From NCBI GenBank assembly GCA_020205615.1, contig CM035165.1:91202005-91266004 (forward strand): 64,000 nucleotides of DNA, written 5' to 3'. The position numbers were made by a program, and so were the translations under genes. This document shows, piece by piece, positions 24,696 to 36,383 of the stretch. The notes under the pieces were generated by a model, which saw only the letters and a list, made by a program, of their open reading frames with translations, was not told the DNA's origin and did no database searches. This DNA is from Panax quinquefolius. Its lineage: Eukaryota; Streptophyta; Magnoliopsida; Apiales; Araliaceae. Positions within the stretch are counted from its first letter, which is position 1, and every line of letters starts with the position of its first letter.

Positions 24696-27125
24696 TATAA
24701 ACCCCAACTTTTATAAATAAAGATGAATTTTCTATAAATATTATTTTTTGAATATTATGGAATAAATTTGATATAATGTTATAGTTGTGGGTAATATTTA
24801 TAAATTTTGCAAAGTAAGCAAGTTGTTATAAAATATTCATTTGCTCTGGGAATATTCTTTTTTGTCGGGGAATATTAAAGACGATTTACTCAATCATTAG
24901 TGGACCCCTTACGGAAGTATTGTCGTAGTTAGAAAAGCGACAAAATTATCTTTCTATAAAAATAACGGCGAGAGGTGTTACCGTTAAAATTGTTGAACTA
25001 CCCCGGTAGTAAAAGTACGATAATTCTTTGCATCATATCTCTTATATTATTGATTCAATTATTGTCACAGTATCATCTGTATAATATGTTATAGTATTAA
25101 ATCAATAATTGAGACGACAAGTTATAAATGATTAATAATTGTTGAAAGATTAAATATGTGTTGATTAAAAATAAAATAATTTGTGGTAATATTTATTCAA
25201 TCCTTGATGTATATAAAGAGTCATTATGAGGCGTTTGTGGTAAGTTTGATTATTTTATTAAATATATGTCATCATCTAAGAGTCTCTTCGTCAATAGTAA
25301 TTACCTTCGTCAATAGTAATTACCTTTGTGAATAGTAATTACCTTCGTCAATAGTAATTACCTTTACCAGACGTCGAACCACTTGTCGTTTCACATTACA
25401 GGCGTCGAACCACTTGTCGTTTCACATTACAGGCGTCAAACCACTTTTCTTTTCACATCACCACCAAAAGCCAGCCACTTTGCCTTTTCACATGGCGGTC
25501 TTTAAGCTAGAAATCTTCTATAAATAGAGGCCTAGTGCTTCATTATTTTCACTTAATTCATTCAAGCTATAGAGAGAAAGTATAGAGAAATAAGAGAGAA
25601 AGAAGAAGATTATTTTGTTACTACACTACTGCGATATTCAATCTCCTACCAAAAGTAAGGGGTGTTATTCTTTCTTATTCATGAAGAGAACTGTTGTTAT
25701 TCCATTGCTTATTATTCTGTTGGAATAACCTGTATACGCGGTTTACCCTATACTTGGTGACATTCTTCTATTATTCTATTGGAACATCCTGTCTGTGTGT
25801 TTTACACCGGACCTGGTTCCGTCTTTATTATTATTCTATTGGAACATCCTGTCTGTGTGTTTTACACCGGACCTGGTTCCGTCTTTATTATTATTCTATT
25901 GGAACATCATCACATGCGTGTGTTTACTGCCGGACTGGTTCCATTCTTTATTATTACATTTGAATATCCACATTTTGTGCGCTTTTCTGTGGGACTGGTT
26001 CCGTTATTTATTATTACATTGGAATAACTTTCGCTGTCTTGATCTATCGCATACATGGTGATTTCTTTTGTTATTCCATTCTTTATTATACCCAGTTGGT
26101 TAAAACTTTGACTTCTATACTCCATGAAATTAGTGGAATATCCTTGATATTTGCGCTTCATCCAGTATCCTTTCATGGAAATATTCTTCTCAGTATTCTT
26201 GAATTTTACTCTACAAAGCAGTATCATGTTGACAGTTTGGATGTTATTGGTTCCTAGATAAATTAATTCTTGAACTTGTTTTATTGAATATCATTGTCAT
26301 CATCCTCATGTTTATATTATGTTGAAAGTCATCGTATTTTGTAGTGCGTAGATGGACTTGGTATGATTATGACCGAGAGACTATTCGGTGTAATCATGGA
26401 CCGTAATGTTACAAATGATGTGGTAAAAATCCTCAAAGGGTCCGTAGTGCATTGATGGATGAGTTGTTGGCATGATCATGACTATTAATGAATACACAAA
26501 TATTCTTGGCCCGTAGTTCATGAATAATTGTGGTCGTGATACTAAAGAATATCCTTGGTCGTAGAGTGAAGGGGGTGATTCGATGATGTGGAATATTTAT
26601 TAAAGTCGAGTCTCGGCTATAATAAAGTGATTAAAAACCTTTTAAATCATAAAAGATAGTAGATTTTATTTTCTACTTGACTCTTTTAATGGATTCTTTG
26701 GTTCCGCTTATAGTTAAACTTGATGTTCATTATATTTTATCGGTTTAACATCTCAGAAAGCTAATGATAATTTATTACGCATTATCTTAGTCATAATATT
26801 TCTTCTTGAGCTAGTTGAGCTCACCCTTTCTTTCACCGTTCTCTTCAGAAATGAGAATATATTTGGGACGCAGTCTGGGGAACGGAGTAATGGTCCAGAG
26901 GATAGCATTAGTAGTCCTCACTATTCTGTGAAATAGTGTGATAATAATTGTAATGAGGACTCCTTTTGAGTTTGTATGATCTCTAGTAGACAATATTTGT
27001 ATTCAAACTCATAGTTTATGTCGTATTGTACACGATAGTTATATTAGTAAGTTGTATTTACATTCTGTACCATGTATCTGACTACCCAAGATGGGTGATG
27101 TATACCTAATTTTGGGGGCGTCACA
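24696..27125 (+). repeat. 3' LTR of element A
   Basis: It begins TATAAACCCC (from TGTAAGACCCC by one deletion and one change), directly after the purine tract 24684-24695, and ends GGGGGCGTCACA. It matches 8992-11560. Confidence 0.92.
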
Positions 27126-28030
27126 TGCACCAACTTAATCGAGAAAAGATTTGCACAAAGACATAATAATATGATACTGCTTAACTGGTCTGTGAAACTG
27201 AGATTTGTTAGGGTCCGGAGGTTTGATTAAGCGGAGGGAAGGTGTTAGGCACCCCCCGACTTCCGTGGTGACACAGTTACCGCCACTTTTCAATTTAAAC
27301 TTTTATCTAAATGTGTGTGTGTGTGTGTGTAGGTCTATGTGCAATTATCTGGAAGTAGTGTTTTGTCTCGTTTGCACCTATATACAAAGGGTTTGACTTT
27401 TGTATAAAAGTTCAATTTTAACGAGATATGACAGTGATGTTTTGTAAAATAGGTTTCTCAAACTCTTGTGCTCAATAGTAATTGAGGCATTTGATATTTC
27501 TATTTTATTAAATGTTCGGCTTGATTGCTTTTATTATTTTCGAGATGCGAAAGATACATAGCAGCGCCGAACTCCTTGTGGGCATGAGAGCCATCTAAGA
27601 AAATTCAGACACCGTAAATAATTTACAAGCTGACTGCAACTGAAAATGTCCATCACGGGAACCGAATTTAGATTCAAAAATTGAATCTGTGATCACATGA
27701 TTCCTAGGTGCACATGATGATGCAATATGTACAAAAGCTGTAAATAGTTATATATATATATATAAGTTGTATATATATATATATATGAACAATCAATCGC
27801 CATTTAAGTAAATTCGTGTACATGACCGAAATATAAATATATATATGTATATATAAGTTGTAAAAGACCACGAAGTGATCTCCAGGCCTGACTGGAATGT
27901 GTGTATATATATATATATACGATTTCTTTCAAAAATGTACCAAAGACGCGGACCAAAGACTGACTAAAAGAAAAATGAGTAGAAGCCAACAAAATTCGCG
28001 GGTCAAGAAGAATACATGGGTCAAAAAAGA
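27126..28030. other. Intergenic region with LTR-like debris and microsatellites
   Basis: The segment 'ttagggtccggaggtttgatt...ggaaggtgttaggcacc' (about 27209-27258) is of a type common near the ends of large Gypsy (Tat/Ogre-like) elements. Simple repeats follow: (GT)n at 27312-27330 and (TA)n at about 27748-27764, 27770-27786 and 27903-27920. No gene seen. Confidence 0.45.
27312..27330. repeat. (GT)n microsatellite
   Basis: Uninterrupted GT dinucleotides. Confidence 0.9.
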
Positions 28031-28039
28031 ACCCATGCC

Positions 28040-29215
28040 ATATCAGTTTCAGAGAACACCGCTCTCTCGCTCTTCCCTTTCTCTCTCTCTCTATCGTGAC
28101 CTTGTCCTCTTTCTCTATCGTGAGAGCTGAATCAAATCAGAAGGGTAAAAAGACGATCGAACAGGTGGTGTTGCAAATCGGAAGGTAAAGATTCCTATAA
28201 AGAGAATCGGAAGGTAAAGATTCCTACTTAATTTTGTAATTTTTGTTTGATTTGAAAGAAATCTAGGGTTTGTTTTGGGGAAAGTGTATTGTTGATGTGA
28301 GGGCTTCTTTGTTCTCTGTTCTCCATATATAAGCACCATATTCAAGCCCTATTTTTGTTCTCTGTTTACTACATCTCCATCTGAAGGCCTCTCTCTTATG
28401 TTTATATTTTTATTTTTATCTTAAGGGCCTCTTTCCAGTAATTTTTAGTTACGATTGGTAATCCTTCTAATTTGATTATTCTAATTATTATTTGAAGAGA
28501 TTATCGTGTGTATACTTTCATTAATGTATAACAGACTATTTGTTTTATTCTATTTTTGAGTTGTCTCTTGAAATTTTTTTTGGAGGAAATTATGAGCTAG
28601 ACCTGTGTGTATATATATATTGATTTCAATCTTCATTTCTTTCTTTTATTGGGTTCAATGTCAAAATTCAATCTTTCCTTTTGATAGACTGACTGGTTCT
28701 AAGTTTTAACTGTCTTTGTTAATTATTACTACATTTTTCAAGACTGCTTAAGTTGTGCAGTAATAATTATGGGATACATCTAGCCTGTATTAGTTTTTCT
28801 TATAAATTAGACCAAAAATAGTGAGATTTTTAAATAGTCACTGGGTCATTTTTTTTCCAGTTTAGTTATCTTAGTGTGAGATTGTTTTTTTATCTTAGAT
28901 AAGGAAAAATCTAGCATTATGTGAAAATTTTCAATCATAAGCTAAATTCATAGTTCATAATATGTAAAGAAATTTTTGTAGTGATGCATAATAAATAACC
29001 TGTAATAATTTGTACACCACTTCAAATATTTGTTTGACATTTTGGCATTGCTTTGATATATAGTGTAATGCATGTTTAGGGGCTTCTTGTTGTTTAAAGT
29101 GCATGATAACTGTAGCACTTCAACTTGTTGGCAAAATTAGCATTAGCTAAGAAGACTTCCTGGATTTCCATTCTTTAGCAAGACAATTAATTCATTTTTT
29201 TAAGAAACGAAAAGA
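28040..29215 (+). other. Possible 5' leader and intron remnants of the DUF3475 pseudogene
   Basis: A CT-rich block (28055-28125, 'ctctctctctctatcgtg') like a plant 5' UTR is followed by a 21-bp direct duplication ('atcggaaggtaaagattcct', about 28177-28230) and then T-rich, intron-like sequence up to the coding fragment. The duplication includes 'aaggtaaag', which could act as a splice donor. The link to the coding fragment is inferred from position only. Confidence 0.3.
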
Positions 29216-29991
29216 ATGTTACCCTGTATTATAGTATTAAAAAGTTTTGGCTTGATTTTTGCTAAAAGTCATGCCCTTCTCCTTGAAACTTCTAAAAAAG
29301 GGAATAAAAAGCAAGAGCCAAAAGAAACCATTGGAATTCTTTCTTTTGAAGTTGCTAATTTGATGTCTAAAATGTTATTCTACATAAATCTCTTATTGAT
29401 TCTGAAATTTCTAAGCTTAAAAGTGAGATTTTGAATTCTGATGGCATAAAAGCCCTGATATCTGCCGATGAGGCTCTTCTTTTGGAGCTTGCCCTAGTGG
29501 AGAAGCTTGATGAGCATAACTGTGTGGCTGGAGTTGTTTCTAGGTTTGGGAAGAAATGCTCCATACCAGCGTTGCAAGGCTTTGAGCATGTGTATGGGGA
29601 TATAGTGGGTGGAGTGATTGAAGTGAGAGAATTGGGGTTTTTGGTGAAGGATATGGAGGCAATGGTTAGGAAAATGGAGAGGTATGTGAATTCTACCCCT
29701 AACTTTTATGGGGAAATGGAAGTTCTGAGTGAGTTGGAACAAGCAACGAAAAAGTTTCAATTGAATCAACATGAGGAGAGTAGAAGGGCTTTTGAGCAAA
29801 AACTGGTGTGGCAAAAACAAGATGTGAGGCATCTAAAGGACGTTTCGCTTTTGAACCAGACTTATGATAAGGTTATGGAGTTATTGGCACGAACCATTTA
29901 CACACTTTATGTGCGACTTTGTCATGTTTTTGGCAAACCTGTATTGAGGCGAGAATTTAACCTGTATAGATTTATCTTTTCTTTTGTTTAG
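29216..29991 (+). pseudogene. DUF3475/DUF668-family protein (PSI-like), truncated and frameshifted
   Basis: The family includes PSK SIMULATOR proteins, plant growth regulators with an N-terminal DUF3475 and a C-terminal DUF668. Frame one ends with KETIGILSFEVANLMSKM (about 29316-29372), the start of DUF3475. The match then moves to another frame at about 29373 (HKSLIDSEISKLKSEIL) and continues from 29431: SADEALLLELALVEKL, ALQGFEHVYGDIVGG, GFLVKDMEAMVRKMERY, MEVLSELEQATKKFQ, KLVWQKQDVRHLK, NQTYDKVMELLARTIYTLY. One base seems lost at the junction. After FGKPVLRREF homology ends and a stop comes at 29989, so DUF668 is absent. A gene fragment, not a working gene. Confidence 0.85.
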
Positions 29992-30060
29992 CTGTTGTTA
30001 TTATCCTAAATTGGGCAATCTGTGTATTTTAGAATATTTTGAAATTTATACCATTCAACA

Positions 30061-30096
<36 letters not shown>

Positions 30097-30162
30097 TATT
30101 TATCTATATATAAAAACAAAGAACGCCTCCAGGATATAAATATAAAGCTCAATCAAAGAGTT

Positions 30163-30209
<47 letters not shown>

Positions 30210-31385
30210 CAGTAAATGCTTTGAATATTATATTCGGGTTCAATCGAAGCATAGTTCGATAATATATATATATATATATATAAGTATATATAAAGTAATA
30301 AAAGCCACGGATCGAAGATCCGGGCATACACACGCAACACGACTCTCAACGTGAATAAGTGTGTGTGGATGGAAGTGGAAAAAAGCTGAAAGAAATTTGA
30401 GATATCTTATAGTGGGCTGCCAAGAAGACTTTAGATAGCTTTAAATGAATGAATACTCGGTTTCCACCGGTAAAATATAGCAAAACACAAGCTCACAGGT
30501 GTTTGGAAAAAGAAAGCACTCAGTTTAAAGTGTGTACAAAGCAAAATGGACATGGTTTCCTCGCCTTTTTCTCTCTTCAAAATGGCCACTCCAAGCCCTC
30601 TATTTATAGAGGGGGGAAGCCACAAGTACCGCAGGTCTACCTGCGGCAGCCACGGGTCTACCTGTGGCTGCCAAGGGTGCCCCGAACCATGTGGGTCCCG
30701 TCGTCTCGAAGTACGTGCACTCGAACAACGCACTGTTCACTCGAACCTTCATAACTTTTAATCCGGGAGTCTGATGGAAGTGTGTCATACCATTTTGGAA
30801 AGCTCTTTTCGAGAGCTATGCAATGACATAAGATTTGTTCTTTTTTGAATTTGGGAAGATGGGTCCAAGACCGAAATAGCATTTCCGGGTCTCCGTCAGG
30901 CAATCCGTTGAGCTGTTTTGCGTAGTTTGCGCTCAGAAGTTAAGATATGGTTCTTGTGGGAATTCTTTTGAATTGAAATGATTTGATTTGAGTTGAGTTT
31001 GAGTTGGCAAAATGACCATTTTACCCCTTCCGGGGTTGACCATTGTGGGACTTCTTTTGAGTTCAAAATCTATTATTTTACCCTCAAGGATGTGCACTAC
31101 TAATGTGTCAGATGATGACTTGTCTTCTTCTTCCTCACACATTGTATACACACAAGTGATTAAAATAAAAATAAAAATCATGCATGTGCTAAATATGATT
31201 CACTTTTATTTAATCTCCTATGAAGATGAGACGATTACAAAATTTTATTCTTATGAAAAAAATTCAGCAGACAGGTATGAGAAATATTATGAGGCCATAA
31301 ATTCCACAATAGCGTGAGACATGAGTTCCCGTTCCGCCATTCATAATGGAGAGGGTCAAATCTCACTGTTGACTTGACCCAGTTG
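29992..31385. other. Microsatellites and LTR-like repeat, no gene
   Basis: (TA)n tracts occur at 30064-30093, 30163-30205 and 30261-30282; they create spurious frames. From about 30300 the sequence is retroelement-like: at 30599-30613 'ctctatttatagagg' reads as a TATA box on the minus strand, followed at about 30690-30900 by text like that in plant LTRs ('cataacttttaatccgggagtc'). A minus-strand LTR of unknown family is the best guess. Confidence 0.4.
30163..30205. repeat. (TA)n microsatellite
   Basis: About 21 TA units, the longest of three such tracts between 30064 and 30282. Confidence 0.9.
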
Positions 31386-31393
31386 ATTCCAAC

Positions 31394-33177
31394 CAGTGGC
31401 AGAGCCAGAGGATTTCAACAGGGGGGTCCGGATTATGCATGTAATTTTTTTTTCGACGGCCTCTTAGTTCGTTGATTTTTTTTCCATATTCCTAAATCAC
31501 AAATAATTCAACATTCAACAAAATCATAATCCTAAATCACAAGTAATTCAAAATTTCAATTAGTTACTCAAATTCAATTGAAACAAAAAAAATCAATTAC
31601 AAATTGAAACACATTGTTGATTGTTGAGCCAGAAGAATTGATACTAGAACAATGAGTCTCTCTTTGAGTTCGGATCGTAAAAGGCGATAAATCCAACCTG
31701 CGAGTTCTCATATTCTAAAAATGTTGGATAATCACTTCATTATTAATGCGCCTAAAAATATCTCTCTCGACATAGCACACCAAACAGTCGGTGAGAAAGT
31801 CATCTCCCATCTTGTTGCGTAAATTTGTCTTAACAATATTCATCGCAGAAAAATACTGCTCCACACTAGCGAACAGCAATGTGAAAAACTAAAGCCAACT
31901 TGATAAGAAGATATACTAAATGAAAAGTAGTGTGATATCCCACCTCAACCATATTAGTTGCAAGTTCTCTGACATTTTCTAGTTTAGAAAATCTTGCATT
32001 TCTCTCATTTCGAAAACCACATCTTTAGTTGTTCTTTAAGCTCCATTCGATCATCCATTGAAAAGTCTTGTGGATATAGTTCCGCAAGTCGAACTAACTT
32101 TGAAAAACTAAAATTGGAGAGCAATTCTTAGGATCAAGACATGCTATGACAAGAGCAATTAAAGTGTTCGTCTCAATTGAAACGATTATCCATCTCTTGA
32201 CTAATACGATCAACAACCTAAAAAATATAAAATAAAATTACTTCTATATTCAAAAACATAATTAGAAGTATAAATAGAGAAAAACAATTGAATACCTGAC
32301 AAAATATCTCAACTCGAAAGTGGTGAAAGTATGTGTGTTTGCAACGAAGGCGACCTGGAACATTATCTTCCATATTAGGGATGCTAATATTATGTTCAGA
32401 ATAAAAACTGTTCACATCTCCTAATAGATCATCCCATCCATTCTCCCTGAGATGTTGCAATTGTCTCTTGGTAGTAACAACCAAATTCATGGCCTCTACA
32501 ATATTCTGATCTTTTTGTTGCAAAAACTGTGACAAAATATTTGTCAACCCCAACACTACCTTCATCAAGTGAGCAATGAATACAAACTCATATGTTTCCA
32601 TCTTATCGATCAAGCCCACAACAATGCCTTTACTTTTGGATTCCTGTCCATCTTCATATATATTCTGAAGAACTTCAACCACTGATGACCACATAGATAG
32701 AAGACGAACAATTGTTTTGTAGTGTGAACCCCAACGTGTAGCACGAGGCCGAGCTAAACTAGTTTCTTGATTCAAACCTCTTCCTGTGGAAATATCACCC
32801 TTTTCTAAACGCTCCACCATATTTTCATGTTGTCTTTTGTGGTGGTAGTTTTGTTATTTGGTAATATCACATATGTAATATGTTGACTTTAGTGGCTTAA
32901 TGGGCCATCATGACTTTTAGAAAAAATACATACTGAACACGACTACATGAGAAATATTTTTTCTTTGTGTGGGCTGGATTAAAACAAGTCAAACAAACCC
33001 AATCCTAAGTTATAAAAAATTATTTTTTTTCTTCCCTTCCTTCTTCTTCTCAAGACACCCCGGACCTCCGGACTTCCGAATTTCAATTTGGACCTCCTAG
33101 TACATAAAAATTTTTCGCAGTGTGGAGTAGTGGACCCCCGGGACCCCCTCCCCCTCAGCCCTCCGCCTCAGCCCCTG
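31394..33177 (-). mobile_element. hAT-superfamily DNA transposon, internally deleted
   Basis: The ends CAGTGGCAGAGCC and (reverse strand) CAGGGGCTGAGGC are short imperfect inverted repeats of hAT type. ATTCCAAC is perfectly duplicated on both sides (31386-31393 and 33178-33185); 8 bp is the hAT hallmark. The 1.78-kb element carries only the C-terminal half of a transposase on the minus strand. Confidence 0.92.
31630..32836 (-). pseudogene. hAT transposase C-terminal half with dimerisation domain
   Basis: Exon 32296-32836 encodes GRGLNQE, RATRWGSHYKT, SVVEVLQNI, VLGLTNILSQFLQQKDQNIV and NGWDDLLGDV, as in zinc-finger/hAT-dimerisation plant proteins. Donor CAG/GT at 32296/32295 and acceptor TAG at 32218 bound a 78-bp intron. 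Exon 31630-32217 starts VVDRISQEMDNRFN, then has stops and frame changes, followed by KLVRLAELYPQDFS and the dimerisation signature (SVEQYFSAMNIVKT, LRNKMGDDFLTDCLV, ERDIF). The BED zinc finger and the first part of the catalytic core are missing. It cannot encode an active transposase. Confidence 0.88.
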
Positions 33178-33185
33178 ATTCCAAC

Positions 33186-33959
33186 ACTTTCCTAAATTAA
33201 TTTATGGGTGATGTTAGGAGTTTCAAAATTTTATTTTAAAAGTGTTTTAAATAATGTATTACCATATTATATCATAAATTATTATTCAAATATTCAATAT
33301 CATGTAGACAAATTTTAACAAAAATTTGAGACCATGGTGATTATAACTAGTATTTGAGTATAGGTAACTTTTTCGATACCATAAAACTCTATTTTTTTTT
33401 TATGTATGTTCTCAAATATTTGGCCATCTGCTTGTCCTACAAATTTCATGCCCATACCTCAGTTAGTAATTAAGTTAACTATTTTGTGACTGTCAATTAA
33501 GAACTGGGTATGGGTTATTTATTCTTGTTGAGTTGATTAATGTTCTTGTTTTGGTAGATTAGTAGAAGAAATTTTGTTGCAAGTAGAAAATATGAGTTTG
33601 ATTAAAAGGGTTAGATAAAGTCTATTATTGTATATTACCAAAAGTAACCTTTCAAAATAAGTCATGTCATTTGTTACATTAATATGTAAGGGTAATACAG
33701 TAATAATGTAGTTTAAAAATAAAAATATTTTCCCTTCCCTTCTCTACTCCTAAATTCACAAACAAGGAAAAATATAATTAAAATGTCATCATTTCCATTT
33801 CTTTTTAAAACTCATAAACATACATGATAAGGGAAAATTATAATTCATTCTCATCCCTCCCCCTCCTCCCCTCCTATACTTTCTCTTCCTATCACATCCC
33901 TTCAAATTCACAAAAGCAATATTAGAGGCAAATACATTCGTAATGTGTAATCAGTGTCG
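33186..33959. other. AT-rich intergenic DNA with one dispersed repeat
   Basis: No gene seen. It includes the MITE-like repeat at about 33725-33916. Confidence 0.5.
33725..33916 (-). repeat. MITE-like dispersed repeat, copy 1 (reverse orientation)
   Basis: Read on the minus strand this is similar to 51700-51890: both hold 'tttgtgaatttag/tttgtgagtttag', 'attttcccttatcatg', 'gagtttt(a)aaa' and 'atttttc' blocks in the same order. Ends are not sharply defined. Confidence 0.6.
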
Positions 33960-33970
33960 TATCATGTTCT

Positions 33971-34702
33971 TATGAAGATAAAACTGAATGGGGCAGTCGA
34001 GTTGGATAGATTTATGATTCTGTAACCGAAGATGTGGTGACAGAATACGGGATGCACAACCGGGGTTGGAGATCCATTTATTGTGTGACCAAAATGGCTG
34101 CATTTCGTGGAACTGCCCCAATTAATCTGATCGATAGGCTGTCCGTTGGGGCACAGGTTCTGTCAAGATTTTCTTCTCTCGTAACAATGCACTTGTAGAC
34201 AACCCAAGGATGAAGCTGTTGCAGATGATTGATTACTTCAATGTTGGAATTTACCCCTTCACCTCGTTCTTTCTCATTGTATACTGCTTGCTTCTAGCGT
34301 TTTCCCTTTTCAGTGGTCAATTCATTGTCCAAGGTCTCAGTATCACTTTCCTTGTATATCTCCTAATTATCACCTTGACCCTTTGCATGCTTGCTGTCCT
34401 TGAGATCAAATGGTGAATCATAGTTGTTGAAAAATGGTGGCCAAATGAACAATTCTGGTTAATTGGAGGCACAAGTGTCCATCATGCTGTTGTGCTCGAG
34501 GGTCTACTGAAAATCGTAGCAGGTATTGAAATCTCATTTATCTTGACATCAAAATCAGCTGGTGATGAAAACGACGATTTTGCTGATCATTATCTATCAA
34601 ATGGTCCTCGTTGATGATTTTGCCTATCACAATCATGTTAATAAACATTATAACAATAGCATTTGGTTTTAGCAGAATAATATACAGTAATATTCCGCAG
34701 TG
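33971..34702 (+). pseudogene. Cellulose synthase-like D (CSLD) pseudogene fragment, left arm
   Basis: CSLD proteins are membrane-bound GT2 polysaccharide synthases of tip-growing and dividing cells. The fragment covers the last catalytic section and C-terminal membrane helices: [124 protein letters not shown]. The QxxRW motif is altered: the frame moves where R-W is expected (about 34140-34155). Stops occur (for example TAG at 34007-34009, TGA after EIKW at 34413-34415). A dead fragment lacking the first three quarters of the gene. Confidence 0.88.
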
Positions 34703-34818
34703 GAGCCGTTTGATTAACATGACCTTATACTGCAATATTCCGCAGAAGAGCTAAAAAAGACTCCTCCTAAATTCAGAACCCCAAAATTCAGGCTCAGCCA
34801 TGAATGCAAGTATAACAA

Positions 34819-35165
34819 CCTGTCTAACAATGTAGGCAACACTCCTGTCAACCTTGGTTGGATCCTTTCCGGAGAAGGCACCACCTCCGCGGGCTCCCCA
34901 ACCACCATAAGTATTGATGATGATTTTACAACCAATGAGACTTGCATCACCATGGGCCCTCCAATGTCGAAACTGCCAGAAGGGTTGAGGTGGAAGATGG
35001 TCTTCTCATCAAGGTATTTCTCAGGGATGATAACATGCTCCTTGAGGTCAGCTGCAATCTCTTCATTAGTTACCGTGTTTTATCATGCCGAGTGGAAATC
35101 ATTCTCCATTCACAGAGACAGTTGCAGTGATTGGAACCATTGCTCCATTCTCCCAAGCTGCACAC
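34819..35165 (-). pseudogene. S-adenosylmethionine synthetase (SAMS) pseudogene fragment
   Basis: SAMS makes S-adenosylmethionine from methionine and ATP. On the minus strand, pieces of its central and C-terminal domains appear: [50 protein letters not shown], then in another frame [20 protein letters not shown] and [21 protein letters not shown]. One base is missing at the GGPHGD junction (about 34950), and stops and a deletion disrupt the upstream part. Both sides of this 115-residue piece are absent. It sits between two CSLD fragments, so it was probably carried in by the rearrangement that built the inverted repeat. Confidence 0.87.
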
Positions 35166-35689
35166 CAAAAAATCATGTACAAAATAAATCATGAATATTG
35201 CAAGCCTCAATCAAATACACATCAACCAAATTAGCTACCAAGCCGAAAACACATTAGATAATAAGAGTATAAGATTCTATTACCATAAAGGAAACAACAA
35301 GAGGAAAAAAACAGTTGGTGAGATCAGATTCTGCTAAATACGAAGTTCATAAATCATGAAAACAATCCCAGCTATTGAATTTTTAGAAGATGAAGTTTGT
35401 ATTAGTTGATATTTTCTCACATATGCATTTATAATTAGTTCAAAAATTCAGTTCGGGAACTGAATTAAGTATTCAAAAAACTATGCAAACATGTAAATCA
35501 ATTAGCAGAAATTGAATCAAAATTAAATTGTTTAGACTACTCTGAACTACAACCAGTTCAATTTGATCTAATAAATGCGTCACATCATAAGCTGTTATAC
35601 TTACATTCATGACCGAGCCTGAATTTTGGGCTCTGAATTTAGGAGGAGTCTTTTTTAGCTCCTCTACGGAATATTGCAGTATTCCGTCG

Positions 35690-36375
35690 GCTCCACTGTA
35701 AAACCAATTGCTATTGCCATTATGTTTATTAACATGATTGTGATAGTCAAAATCATCAGCGAGGACCATTTGATTAGATAAAGATCAACAAAATCGTCGT
35801 CGTTTTCATCACCAACTAATTTTGATGTCAAGTTAAACAAGATTTCAATCAGTACAACAATTTTCAGCAGACCCTGGAGCACAACAACATGATGGGCACT
35901 TGTGCCTCAAATTAACCAGAATTGCTCATTTCACCACCATTCTTCAACAACAACTATGCCTGACCATTTGATCTCAAGTACAGCAAGCATGCAAAGGGTC
36001 AAGGTGATAACTAGGAGATATACAAAGAAAGTGATACTGAGTAATGGGACAATGAATTGACAACTGAAAAGGGAAAATGTTGGAAGGAAGCCGTAGACAA
36101 TGAGAAAGAACGAGGTGAATGGATAAATTCCAACATTGAAGTTAGCAATGCATTGTTAGTTGTTACCAGATAAGAAAATCTTGACAGAATATGTGGCCCA
36201 ATGGATAGCATATCGGTCAGATTAATAGGGGCAGTTCCACGAAAGCATCCCTTTTGGTCACACAATAAATGGATCTCTAACCCCGGTTGAGCATCGTGTA
36301 TCCTGTCACCACATCTTCGGTTACAGACCCATAAATCAATCCAACTCGACTGCCCCATTCAGTTTTATCTTCATA
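35690..36375 (-). pseudogene. Cellulose synthase-like D (CSLD) pseudogene fragment, right arm
   Basis: It is the reverse-orientation counterpart of 33971-34702: [11 protein letters not shown] start, [64 protein letters not shown], then [44 protein letters not shown]. It keeps WSG where the left arm has a stop, but has lost a segment after NNALL and has its own stops (for example in the NEQFWLI region). Independent damage shows that the arms have diverged since duplication. Confidence 0.88.
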
Positions 36376-36383
36376 AGAAGATG

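Larger units (their letters stand above)
8992..27125 (+). mobile_element. Element A: Ty3/Gypsy chromovirus-like LTR retrotransposon, split by element B
   Basis: The 5' LTR (8992-11560), an initiator-Met primer site, gag (from 11751), then after the nested element protease, reverse transcriptase, RNase H, integrase and a chromodomain-like tail (21176-24640), a purine tract (24684-24695) and the 3' LTR (24696-27125) all run on the plus strand. The flanks TACAC (8987-8991) and TGCAC (27126-27130) look like a 5-bp target duplication with one change. The order RT-RNaseH-INT defines Gypsy. The tail YEEV..ILDKKEH..KVLWRNH matches the chromodomain of Tekay/Del-like chromoviruses as I recall it. All genes are broken. 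Confidence 0.9.
33960..36383. repeat. Large inverted repeat of CSLD pseudogene arms around a SAMS fragment
   Basis: The left arm (about 33960-34815) and right arm (about 35600-36383, read on the minus strand) are homologous for about 800 bp. Both arms continue past the CSLD sequence through the same roughly 95-bp tail ('gagctaaaaaagactcctcc', 'attcaggctc', 'agtataaca'). The spacer of about 0.8 kb holds the S-adenosylmethionine synthetase piece. Each arm has its own stops and indels, so the duplication is not very recent. Confidence 0.85.

Noticed and set aside
30100..30349. Open frames rich in Tyr and Ile
   Set aside because: They are translations of (TA)n microsatellites.
30449..30903. Several GC-rich open frames on both strands
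   Set aside because: The area resembles an LTR with a reversed TATA box, and frames overlap on opposite strands without homology.
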